Position numbers and translations under genes: made by a program | Shown: positions 54,503-63,300 of the stretch, piece by piece | Layout: every line of letters starts with the position of its first letter | Numbering within the stretch: position 1 is the first letter of the stretch | Notes under the pieces: generated by a model | The model's input: the letters and a program-made list of their open reading frames with translations, nothing else | Told to the model about the DNA's origin: nothing | The model's database searches: none | NCBI RefSeq assembly: GCF_014202945.1 | Contig: NZ_JACHHW010000005.1 | Location: forward strand, 354,291 to 418,290 | From: Zhongshania antarctica | Lineage (GTDB): Bacteria > Pseudomonadota > Gammaproteobacteria > Pseudomonadales > Spongiibacteraceae | Direction of reading: 5' to 3' | Length of the DNA: 64,000 bases

Positions 54503-55405
54503 ATGAAAGCTCTGATTCGCAATCCCTTCATACTCTTAATTTTGGTTGCCCTGCTTTGGGGTGGTAATGCCGTGGCGGGTAAGTTGGCTGTGGGCCATGT
54601 CTCACCAATGTTGCTTACGTCATTGCGCTGGCTATTTGCCTGTGTGTTTATCGCGCCGCTGGCATGGCGGGATGTGGTGCGGGAGTGGCCTTTAATTCGT
54701 CAATACTGGCGTACTTTATTTTTGTATGCGGCGCTGGGCTTCACAGCGTTTAATGCGCTGTTCTATTGGGCTTTAAATTACACCAGTGCAATTAACGTGA
54801 CCATTGAGCAGTCGGGCATGCCGCTAATTGTGTTTTTGGGCAATTTCATACTGTTTGGTTTACGGCCAGTAAAACTGCAGTTGGTGGGTTTTACGCTGAC
54901 CTTACTGGGAGTTTTAATCACGGTTGCCCACGGCGAATTATCCAGTTTGTTAAGTTTGGATTTGAATCGCGGTGACGCCTTAATGCTACTAGCAACCTTA
55001 TTATATGGTGGCTATACCGTTGCCCTCCGATTTAGACCGCCACTGCATTGGCGCAGCATGATTATGGTATTAGCGTTGTTTGCGTTTATCTCGTCACTGC
55101 CGTTTAGCGGCTACGAATATTGGGCTGGTTACGCGGTAATGCCTGACGCTCGCGGCTTTGGCGTGGTCTTATATATTGCGATATTCCCTTCGCTTATTGC
55201 CCAGTCTTTGTATATGCGCGGAGTAGACTTAATCGGTGGCAATCGCGCCAATTTATTTATTAATTTGGTGCCGGTGTTTGGTTCAGTGTTAGCCGTTGTG
55301 ATATTGGCGGAAGAATTTAAAGCCTATCATTTTGTGGCATTGAGTATGGTGGTGGGCGGTATCTTGCTTGCGGAACTCGGCGTTAAAAAATCCATTGCGA
55401 GTTAA
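54503..55405 (+). CDS. EamA/DMT superfamily permease
   Basis: A 300-residue inner-membrane protein with ten hydrophobic segments in two EamA repeats (ILVALLWGGNAVAGKLAVGHVSP in the first; LMLLATLLYGGYTVALR in the second). Members export or take up small metabolites and the substrate is not readable here. The ATG at 54503 gives MKALIRNPFILL, directly before the first helix, and is preferred to a TTG at 54419. Located between the MFS gene and a cysteine-cluster gene, all on the plus strand. Confidence 0.87.
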   Translation: MKALIRNPFILLILVALLWGGNAVAGKLAVGHVSPMLLTSLRWLFACVFIAPLAWRDVVREWPLIRQYWRTLFLYAALGFTAFNALFYWALNYTSAINVTIEQSGMPLIVFLGNFILFGLRPVKLQLVGFTLTLLGVLITVAHGELSSLLSLDLNRGDALMLLATLLYGGYTVALRFRPPLHWRSMIMVLALFAFISSLPFSGYEYWAGYAVMPDARGFGVVLYIAIFPSLIAQSLYMRGVDLIGGNRANLFINLVPVFGSVLAVVILAEEFKAYHFVALSMVVGGILLAELGVKKSIAS

Positions 55406-55505
55406 TAAATTTTTAACCTAGCCTAAGAGGCCTTGTATCAAAGAGCGTAGCGAATATTTTTCCGCAGAACAGCCTATTGCCACTGACGCAGGTGCAGAGC
55501 AGGCG

Positions 55506-55760
55506 GTGAGCTGTTCGACCTGCAAAGCCTCGTGCTGCCGTTTAGAAGTGATGCTCATAACCGAAACCGGTGTGCCGGAGCGCTATATTCAGCGCGACGA
55601 ATGGGGCGGGGAAGTGATGGCGCGCTTGAGTGATGGCTGGTGTGCAGCATTGGATCGTCACACCATGCGGTGCACTATCTATGAAAACCGGCCCTTTATC
55701 TGTCGGGAATTTGCGACCGGTTCCTATGAGTGTTTAAACGAGCGCGAAGTGATTAATTAA
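55506..55760 (+). CDS. YkgJ-type cysteine-cluster protein
   Basis: An 84-residue protein with the zinc/iron-chelating cluster pattern: CSTCKASCC (C-x2-C-x3-CC) at the N-terminus and CTIYENRPFICREF near residue 58. The family (PF03692-like) probably binds a metal or Fe-S cluster, but its role is unknown. Start is GTG at 55506. It lies 100 bp after the permease gene and is convergent with a TPM-domain gene. Confidence 0.82.
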   Translation: MSCSTCKASCCRLEVMLITETGVPERYIQRDEWGGEVMARLSDGWCAALDRHTMRCTIYENRPFICREFATGSYECLNEREVIN

Positions 55761-55766
55761 CAGGTG

Positions 55767-56381
55767 TTATAGAATTACCAAATGGTTAGGCAGTTCATTT
55801 TTCGTAGTGGTGGCGGGAAGTTGGCGCTGCAATTCCACACCGCAGGCGTCAATACATTCCACAAAACCCTTAGCGACATTGCCACGCCGAACTTGCTCGG
55901 TAAATTGCGCAACAATACCCTGCCAATAGGCATCGGGTATTCTTGCCGATATACCGCGATCTACTAAAATCTCAACGTAACGCTCAGCTTCAGAAACAAA
56001 AATTAACATGCCGGTTTCACCTGTGGTGTGGTGAAGGTTTTGTTCCAGAAATTGCCGCCGTGCCAAATTACTTGCCCGCCAGTGACGAACTTGGCGAGGC
56101 ACAAGGCGGCTTTGCAGGGCCGGTATTTGAAACAATAGTGCAAGGCCGATAAATAAAGCCCACTGGCTTAGTATGAGTTGGTGGGGGTTAAGCCACTCGG
56201 GGTAATAGTTCACCGCGCCCGGCAGCAGCAAAGCCAATAGGCTAGCCCACAGCAGCGGTATATAGCGGTAATCGTCTGCTTGCCGAGCCAAAACGGTGAC
56301 GAGTTCGGCATCTGTTTTGTTTTCGACACGTTGTATTGCGTCAATCAGTAACTGCTGTTCTTGGGTATTTATCAGCGACAT
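55767..56381 (-). CDS. TPM-domain membrane protein
   Basis: A 204-residue protein. An N-terminal segment of the TPM type (QQLLIDAIQRVENKTDAELVTVLARQADDYRYIPLLWA) runs into two hydrophobic helices (about 40-60 and 70-92), with the second half of the TPM fold after them (TGETGMLIFVSEAERYVEILVDRGISARIPDAYWQGIVAQFTEQVRRG). The TPM fold has been linked to phosphatase and photosystem maintenance functions in plants; bacterial roles are unclear. Third gene of a lemA-tpm-tpm run on the minus strand. Confidence 0.8.
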   Translation of the reverse strand: MSLINTQEQQLLIDAIQRVENKTDAELVTVLARQADDYRYIPLLWASLLALLLPGAVNYYPEWLNPHQLILSQWALFIGLALLFQIPALQSRLVPRQVRHWRASNLARRQFLEQNLHHTTGETGMLIFVSEAERYVEILVDRGISARIPDAYWQGIVAQFTEQVRRGNVAKGFVECIDACGVELQRQLPATTTKNELPNHLVIL

Positions 56382-56436
56382 AAAGTATTCCGTATTAAGG
56401 TATCGAGGTTTAGTGCATTACATTGATTAGGGATTG

Positions 56437-57189
56437 CTACCAGCCTCCCGATGCACCGCCGCCGCCAAAACCGCCGCCACCTCCGCCGAAGCCGCCACCT
56501 CCAAAACCACCGCCGCCGCCAAAGCCACCACCGCGACCACCTAATGCGGCACCGAGTAAGGCGCCACCCAAGAATCCGCGCCCACCTCGGCCACCGCTCA
56601 TCATCATAAATATAATGGCCAGCAGTAAAAGACCGCCAAGTTTTGGTGGCGACTTTTTATTGGCTTGCTGGGTTTTAGGAATCGCGGCGGGCTTGCCGTC
56701 GATGATCAGCACCATGGCTTCAACTGCTGCTTTTACGCCGCCGTCAAAGTCATCCGATTTAAACGCGGGGGTCAGAATTTGCTGAATAATCTCGGCACTG
56801 CGGGCGTCGGTGAGCAAGCCTTCTAAGCCATAACCCACTTCAATGCGCATCTTGCGTTCTTTCATCGCAATAATCAGCAGCGCGCCATTATTGGTATCTT
56901 TTTGACCAATGCCCCAGTGGCGGCCCAACTGAAAACCGTAGTCGCTAATCTCGTAGCCCTGTAAGTCGGGCAGGGTAACCACCACAATCTGATTGCCGGT
57001 GCGTTGCTCCTGCGCCGCCAACTGTCGATTCAGATCTTGCTCAGTGGCGGCAGACAGCAGCTTGGCATTGTCGACCACCCTGCCGCTAAGCTTGGGAAAT
57101 TCCGGCTCGGCGGCGAGGGCAGACAGGCTGAACAGTAGGCTGCCTACCATCAACAAGGGCAGTAACAAAGGCCTTAGAAATAAGCGCAT
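56437..57189 (-). CDS. YgcG-family TPM-domain protein with glycine-rich C-terminus
   Basis: A 250-residue exported protein. A signal peptide (about 1-27, LLPLLMVGSLLFSLSALA) precedes a TPM domain (about 35-165: VVDNAKLLSAATEQDLNRQL, IVVVTLPDLQGYEISDYGFQLGRHWGIG, NGALLIIAMKERKMRIEVGYGLEG), a membrane segment (about 180-195) and a GGGGFGGGG-type tail ending GASGGW. Its start overlaps the lemA stop by 1 nt. The tail is almost pure Gly/Phe with runs of CCGCC-type DNA. Function unknown; YgcG/LemA pairs recur in many bacteria. Confidence 0.87.
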   Translation of the reverse strand: MRLFLRPLLLPLLMVGSLLFSLSALAAEPEFPKLSGRVVDNAKLLSAATEQDLNRQLAAQEQRTGNQIVVVTLPDLQGYEISDYGFQLGRHWGIGQKDTNNGALLIIAMKERKMRIEVGYGLEGLLTDARSAEIIQQILTPAFKSDDFDGGVKAAVEAMVLIIDGKPAAIPKTQQANKKSPPKLGGLLLLAIIFMMMSGGRGGRGFLGGALLGAALGGRGGGFGGGGGFGGGGFGGGGGGFGGGGASGGW

Positions 57190-57803
57190 TAAAAGTTAAC
57201 CTGGGGCGCTTCTTCCGCCTTGGGTGCAGTGGCTTTAAAGGTCTCGCGCTCTTTTAGCTCGCTGTACATCATGCTGTGCCAGATCTTGCCGGGAAAAGTG
57301 CGAATCTCGGTGTTGTAACGGCCTACCGCCAGAATAAAGTCGCGGCGGGCAACGCTAATGCGATTCTCGGTGCCTTCAAGCTGAGATTGCAGCGCCAAAA
57401 AGTTTTGGTTGGATTTTAACTCTGGGTAGCGCTCCTGCACCATCATCAAGCGGCTTAGCGCGCCGCTGAGTTTGGCCTGGGCCGCCTCAAACTGCTGCAG
57501 TTTCTCGGGGTTATCTAAAATGCTGGCATCGACCTGCATCGACGTTGCTTTTGCTCTGGCCTCAACCACCGCAGTGAGCGTTTCCTGCTCCTGCGCGGCA
57601 AAGCCTTTCACGGTAGAAACCAAATTGGGAATAAGATCGGCGCGGCGCTGATACTGATTTTCTACCTGCGCCCAAGCGGCTTTGGCCTCTTCGTCTAAAC
57701 GGGGAATATTGTTAATACCACAGCCGCTGAGTAGTAGGCTGGCAAAGAGCAATATAAGCAGTGCGTGACTGCGGCGGGCAAAGGACGATGTAGCTGCTTG
57801 CAT
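57189..57803 (-). CDS. LemA family lipoprotein
   Basis: A 204-residue protein with a lipobox-like signal (LFASLLLSGCGINNIPRL, Cys28) and a long helical LemA core (AWAQVENQYQRRADLIPNLVSTVKGFAAQEQETL, VQERYPELKSNQNFLALQSQLEGTENRISVARRDF, YNTEIRTFPG). Probably attached to the inner or outer membrane, facing the periplasm. Function is unknown for most LemA proteins. Translationally coupled (TAATG overlap) to the YgcG-like gene. Confidence 0.92.
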   Translation of the reverse strand: MQAATSSFARRSHALLILLFASLLLSGCGINNIPRLDEEAKAAWAQVENQYQRRADLIPNLVSTVKGFAAQEQETLTAVVEARAKATSMQVDASILDNPEKLQQFEAAQAKLSGALSRLMMVQERYPELKSNQNFLALQSQLEGTENRISVARRDFILAVGRYNTEIRTFPGKIWHSMMYSELKERETFKATAPKAEEAPQVNF

Positions 57804-57897
57804 GATTCAGGCCTCAAGGAACGAACAAGCCCTCATGGTAACACTGTCGGCACACACCTGCAGAGAGGACCATTTGCCCAACTCTGCAGCGCGTGTA

Positions 57898-58728
57898 TTA
57901 CGCCACGCGGCGCAGACGCTTTCTGCCACTGGCGGGCGCTTTGGGAAAGTTCGGCCCCGTTGGCTCCTGCTTGCGCAGTAAATAATCGATGATCGCCTCG
58001 CGAAGCTTTTGCTCGCCGCCCTCAATGCCCTGATTGCCAAACAGGCGATTAAACTCAAACACATAGGGGTGGTCGCCAACCATGGCAATATCAAAACCGG
58101 CGTGGTCAATGTCTAGCGTTTGCGCTAAGTGCAGCGCCAGATTCACCGCCTGCGCGGGCACCGCGCTTTGCTCAATCACCCCGCCTTTGGCGACATTATT
58201 GTAAAACCCTTGGTCAGACTGTAGGCGCCAGTAAGCGCTCACTACTGTGTCGCCAATTATCACCACGCGGATGTCGCGGTTAATGGGCAGGTATTCCTGC
58301 ACATACAAAACATCGGTTTTTTCCAAATACGCGCGCCACTCGGCGCGGTTTTTTATCAACCAAACGCCACTGCCCTGAGACGCCTTGGGAAGCTTGGCAA
58401 CAAAGGGGGGCAGCATAAGCTCCCACAACTCCTCCGCGTTACTGGGGGTATTGGCCCGAATCTCGGTATGGGGGGTATTCGCTGGCGCGACCATTTCAAA
58501 GGCGCGAGTCATCTCAATTTTATTGTGGCCCAGCAGGTAACTGGCTTGGCTGGGGAATACCCGCGCTTTAAGACCATAGATCAAGGCGTTGAGCTGCCAA
58601 TACTCGGGGTATAACACCCAATCGGCGGCACTGATCTCCTCGCGGTGCTTAAAAATTTGCTCGGGTTTTAACTGCTTAGTGTCGTTAAAGCCAAGGGTGC
58701 GGAAAATATCGAATGAAATCCAAGCCAT
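57898..58728 (-). CDS. RimK-like ATP-grasp protein
   Basis: A 276-residue protein of the ATP-grasp superfamily. ATP-binding segments are FVAKLPKASQGSGVWLI with the flexible glycine loop, YVQEYLPINRDIRVVIIGD, and HAGFDIAMVGDHPYVFEFNRLFGNQG, which carries the metal-binding Glu and Asn as EFN (often EVN). It resembles RimK/glutathione-synthase-type ligases that join an amino acid or peptide by an acyl-phosphate route. The basic C-terminus (KAPASGRKRLRRV) is unusual. Partner substrate unknown. It lies 95 bp upstream of lemA on the same strand. Confidence 0.82.
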   Translation of the reverse strand: MAWISFDIFRTLGFNDTKQLKPEQIFKHREEISAADWVLYPEYWQLNALIYGLKARVFPSQASYLLGHNKIEMTRAFEMVAPANTPHTEIRANTPSNAEELWELMLPPFVAKLPKASQGSGVWLIKNRAEWRAYLEKTDVLYVQEYLPINRDIRVVIIGDTVVSAYWRLQSDQGFYNNVAKGGVIEQSAVPAQAVNLALHLAQTLDIDHAGFDIAMVGDHPYVFEFNRLFGNQGIEGGEQKLREAIIDYLLRKQEPTGPNFPKAPASGRKRLRRVA

Positions 58729-58944
58729 GATCGACTACAGAAAAATGAGGAGCGCCTTTTTAAGGTCAAAATGGATTTTCGTCAAGCCTTGATGCTTGGC
58801 ATTTATTGGCTTTGGCACAGGCAGTGACCAAAAAGCCACTGTGCGAGTCACACATCGCCAGCCAAAAATGAAAACCCCGTCATTCTGAATCTCACACATC
58901 ATTACTCTGAAGGTCATGTACCGCCATTCTGAATGCCCCGTGTT

Positions 58945-59007
58945 GTCATTCTGAACTTGATTCAGAATCCATATACCACCGAGGTAATTCATACCCCCCC
59001 ACCAGAT
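58945..59007. repeat. REP-like repeat copy 1
   Basis: First full copy; its inner inverted repeat TTCTGAA/TTCAGAA is spaced by CTTGA. It matches copy 2 for the first 38 bases exactly, then with scattered substitutions. Confidence 0.8.
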
Positions 59008-59162
59008 GCCGCATCAAGTCCGGCATAACGGTTTTGCCTACATTGGCGTTACCCTAAGCGAACGGCAAATCCCGATATCCCGTTCCTCTCTGTGTCCCGT
59101 TATTCTGAGTGCATGTGCCGTATTCTGAGCGCCGCACATCGTCATTCGGCGCTCAACGTACC

Positions 59163-59226
59163 GTCATTCTGAACTTGATTCAGAATCCATATACCACCGA
59201 AGTAATTCATATCCCCTTTGCCAGAT
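59163..59226. repeat. REP-like repeat copy 2
   Basis: Second full copy, 218 bp downstream in the same orientation. It differs from copy 1 by a G-to-A change after the common block and by a pyrimidine-rich tail. Both copies continue into a CCAGAT...TCAAGTC segment. Confidence 0.8.
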
Positions 59227-59529
59227 ACTGGGTCAAGTCAGCTATTAGTGCCCAGTCAGCCTGGAAACCCGTCGCTGCCACTAGCCGTACCCACGCATTA
59301 ACGCATTGAAATTTATAAAAAACGGCATATGATCGTGGGAAGGGAATGTTTGGCAGAGATATAGGGAAGTCGTCGTCGTTTGTTCGGCACTCGCTAATAG
59401 CGATGCAGTCATCTTATTGAACCCTCCTATGTTTTTTTGTCCTTGCCAACGCGCCAGTTATGATAAGGGTGCCAAAGTGATATGTGGCGCAAGTCTCCTG
59501 AATAAAACAGTAATAACTTTTAAGAAAAT

Positions 59530-60183
59530 ATGTTCGAACATCAGCTAAAAAGAATTTCAAACAACATATACCCATTCATCATTATTGGGTTTGCTTCTGG
59601 TATCGCGACTGTCAACGCCAGCTATTTTGAAAGTGTGGAGTGGCTTAATTGGTATATTCAATATGCAAACATTGAAATAGATTATAAAGATAGCGGACAA
59701 TCGATTTTTTTTGAGCATTTCGCACCTAACACGCTTCTCTATATTTTAATTGCAATATTTTTCTTCTCGGCTCTCCACCGTACGATTATAGGAGCTATAG
59801 AAAAGCCGCCGAAACATAATGAAGGAGCGATTTATGCGTTGGAAAATTTTGGTTCTCTTCTAGCCATTTCATGGCTTGGGTTAATGATCGGTATTATGGG
59901 GCCGGCTTTGTATTATGAAGGTTTTGCTAGCTTTGTTAAATTTCTAGTGCTAGCAATATATCCAGTAATGTTTTTGGTCGAGGTGAGCCTATGTATAGCT
60001 TTCTTGTACTGGGAGGGTATGCGCAAAATACCAACATATATAGATGATAGAACAGGCTGGAAGTGGGGGACCAGAGCAGAGGGGGCATTTGTATTATTGC
60101 TCGCCTTAATCATGCTTACATATCATCAACAGTATGATTCATTTATAAAATATCTCGGAAGAATTGTATTAACAATGTTATAA
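59530..60183 (+). CDS. Unknown four-helix membrane protein
   Basis: A 217-residue protein with no family I recognise. Hydrophobic segments are at about 15-35, 70-90, 108-130, 135-160 and 188-206, with a short charged loop (HRTIIGAIEKPPKHN) and an aromatic, acidic region (YANIEIDYKDSGQS) between. It is AT-rich and its ribosome site is weak. A hairpin-like GCGAAT...ATTCGC lies 5 bp after the stop. It precedes the large NTPase gene by 184 bp on the same strand; a functional link is possible but only from proximity. Confidence 0.6.
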   Translation: MFEHQLKRISNNIYPFIIIGFASGIATVNASYFESVEWLNWYIQYANIEIDYKDSGQSIFFEHFAPNTLLYILIAIFFFSALHRTIIGAIEKPPKHNEGAIYALENFGSLLAISWLGLMIGIMGPALYYEGFASFVKFLVLAIYPVMFLVEVSLCIAFLYWEGMRKIPTYIDDRTGWKWGTRAEGAFVLLLALIMLTYHQQYDSFIKYLGRIVLTML

Positions 60184-60187
60184 CAGG

Positions 60188-60202
60188 GCGAATTAAATTC
60201 GC
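60188..60202 (+). terminator. Small hairpin after the unknown membrane protein gene
   Basis: GCGAAT and ATTCGC flank a TAA loop just downstream of the stop codon. The next bases are GC-rich, unlike the AT-rich genes on either side, with no T run. It is a weak terminator candidate. Confidence 0.3.
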
Positions 60203-60367
60203 GCCTGCGGCGCTGGGCGCTCGTACCTCCCGCCGGTTATTGCGTCGGTATATGGTGGTCGTAGTAAGTCTGATTCCCGATCTAAAGCAGACGTTGAGTC
60301 ATTACTCTAATGACACCAAATTTCTAATTTTTGAAAATCCTTTTATTGTTTTTTGGTTGAATTTTAT

Positions 60368-63300
60368 ATGGCAAAATTAAATCAAATAAAAAGTAAATTA
60401 CTTGAACTTGAGGTCGGAGTTTTTCAGCGGCTTTGCGATGACTGGTTACACAGGAAAGGCTATGAAAATATAAATCCAATTGGAATGATGCAAACCACAG
60501 ATAGAGTGGTAAAAGGTACTCCTGACACGCTTCTTATCCAAAAAGACGGGAAGTACATTTTTTCGGAATATACAGTACAACAGGACAGGCTATTAAAAAA
60601 GATTTCGGACGATATTGATAAGTGCCTAGATGAAGGGAAAACGGGTATAAAAATAGATCAGATCGGTGAGATCATTGTCTGTTATCTTGGGAGGCTAACC
60701 ACAAGCGAAATAAATCAGCTTAATCAGAAATGTATAAGTCTAAGTATAGTTCCAACTTTGTGCGGTCTTGATTCAATCGCATTCGGCATAAAAAATTGTT
60801 ATCCAATTCTATCAGAAGAATATCTTGGATTATCATTAGATACAGGCCAGATTCTATCGACAGATGATTTTGTGGCTCGCTACGGTAACAACAACCTCAC
60901 CACACCAATAGATAACAAATTGCTCTTTCAAGACGAATTACTAGATCATGGGTGTTCGCTACTTGAAAAGTCTAAATTTCTATTGGTGACCGGTAGCGCA
61001 GGTGTTGGAAAAACACTTTTTTCCGTAAATCTACTGAATGAAATGTGCAAAAAAGACCCTAGTCTTAAAGCATATTGTGTGTTTGATAAAGGCGCTGATT
61101 TAGTAAGAGATTTGCAAATTCATTTTAGTGAAACAGGGAACTACCTAATATTAATTGACGATGCCAACAGATTGGATAGCAGAATTGACTACCTGCTACA
61201 TTATATAAATGAATCCGACGCGTCTAGAAATTACCGAATGGTGGCGACCGTTAGGGATTACGCAGTTGATTCGGTAATTGAGAAAGCAAATAAAGTCACA
61301 TCTATAAATGAGCTGGTAGTAAATAAGCTCTCAAACGAACAGATAAAAAACTTACTGGAAGAGTTATTCAATATAAAGAATTTTGAGTATCAGCAAAGGA
61401 TTCAGGATATAGCAGACGGTAATGCTAGATTGGCAATTATGGCCGCAAGAGTTGCTGTTGAAAAGCAAAGTATACAGTCGATACAAAATGTAGCCACCTT
61501 GTATGATGACTATTTTGGAAATAACGATGGTGTCAAAGAGATCATAGGCAATCCCAGTCTTCTGCTAACGGCATGCGCAATTTCACTGTTCAGAAAAGTT
61601 GACAAATTGAACGAAGATCAAATGAGTATTGTGCGTGATCTATTTCGCATTCAAGGATCAGCTTTTTGGGACTATGTTCAACACCTCCATAAGCTAGAGA
61701 TCGTAGATTTGTATGAGGACGAAGTGGTACGAATGTCTGACCAAGTGCTTTCTAGCTATTTATTCTATTCAGCTGTATTCCAAAAAAAAATAATATCCCT
61801 CTCCACAATAGTAAAAAATATCTTCCCAAGATTTAAGAGTGCAATTGCGGATGCGCTCAATCCAGTAATAAGAGCATTCGATCAAAGAGAAATCATTGCC
61901 GATATTAGGCAGGAAGTGACGACAATATACGATGAATTGTTGTCGTCTAGCACTAGAGATGAAATTTTAGGCTTTTTGGACGCGTTCTGGTTTGCGTTGC
62001 CAACCAATGCGTTAACGTTTACAAACGAAATTATACAAAATACTCCCAAGCACTCTGATAGATGGGAAAAGGCTACATTTGAAAAGTCAAAAAGTAGCAC
62101 AAAGGATTTAGTTTTGAGAATTCTCTGTAAGCTTCGGTATGTCGGTGAAAGCGAATTGAACATATCAACGAATCTTATTTGTGATTATCTGGAAAAATCT
62201 CCAGATTCATTGGGGCAAGTTATCAAGCTATTCGCTGATGATTATGCGTTTAAGCCTGAGGATTGGAAATATGCCTACTCAATACAGTGTACATTGGTAG
62301 ACCTACTAATAGAACGGATGAGCAAAAAGGATGGCTACCTATATTCAAGGCTCTTTATTCTAGTGGCCAAATCTTTCTTGCCTGTGGAGCACAGAGAGCA
62401 CATTTGGCGAGGTGACGTAGTAAACATTATCACCTTTAGATTATCCCCTGGTGAGTTTCTAGACCCGATACGGAAGAAATTGATATTGCATCTTTCCTTA
62501 TTAATGTTTGATGAGTCCGTATCCAGCTATGCATCTGAGGTCATTAAAGAATATATAAGCAGGCTTGGCTATGAAGGTAAAGAAATGGCAAAGGCCGATT
62601 TGCATGCTATAGAAGAGTATCTCATAGCGAAATTCGATAAGAACAATGTATCACACTGTTTTTTAGTTAAAGAAATTTGTGAGCGGTTGGACTCCATCTC
62701 AGTCGATTATCCTGAGTCCTGGAAAACTGATTTCGATAATGAAATTTTTCGGATTTCTGATCTTCTACTTGAAGATCGAGCGGAGAGAAAAATGCTCGAA
62801 ATGGATTATCACGACTACGAAAAGTATAGATTTGACGAAATAGCAGCGTATTTTGAAGATGCAGATGAAGATAAGTTCCGTGCGTTTTTAGATCAAGCCG
62901 CTATCCTACATGATACATTAACTGGCAGGGATAGAAGCTATTCAATTGGCGAAGGAATGCGCATTGTATTTAATGTTATTTCACAAAAACACAAGATTAA
63001 TTTTTTCGATTTCACTTCCATTTACCTAGAATATGACGATATTTTTGAGCTAAACACAAATATCTTTATTCCTGAATTAATGAATAATAATCCTTCAAAG
63101 GATGTGTTCTCGCTGATTAACGCCAAAGAGTTTAAGTGGAAAAGATGCTGGCTTCTAGCCTGTTATTCTGCGTTACCAGGCGGAGATATAAGCGAAGAAA
63201 GCTTAAAGGATTTAATTTCACATATTACAAGTCTTGATAGCAGCGAGTATTTTCACAGTATTGATTTCTTGGAAAAATATATCGCAGTAGACGAATCAGT

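Larger units (their letters stand above)
58729..59529. repeat. Repeat-rich gene desert with REP-like units
   Basis: This 800-bp stretch has no convincing gene. It holds two near-identical units of about 64 bp (58945-59007 and 59163-59226), each starting with an imperfect palindrome, TTCTGAACTTGATTCAGAA, and running through ATCCATATACCACCGA. At least five shorter CATTCTGA- or TATTCTGA-like half-units lie around them (near 58880, 58925, 59101, 59120 and in the copies). A hairpin-capable ATGCCG...CGGCAT follows copy 1 near 59006-59028. They look like REP/BIME elements. The desert marks the border to AT-richer DNA. Confidence 0.75.

Noticed and set aside
58729..59529. CRISPR array in the repeat-rich desert.
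   Set aside because: Only two full repeats exist, spaced 218 bp apart, with palindromic REP-like heads and irregular half-units; no cas genes are present.
60181..60260. Possible integron attC site after the unknown membrane protein gene (TAACAGGGCG start, GC-rich inverted motifs).
   Set aside because: No core GTTRRRY end is found (the right side reads GTTATTG) and the left RYYYAAC does not fit; no integrase gene is in view.
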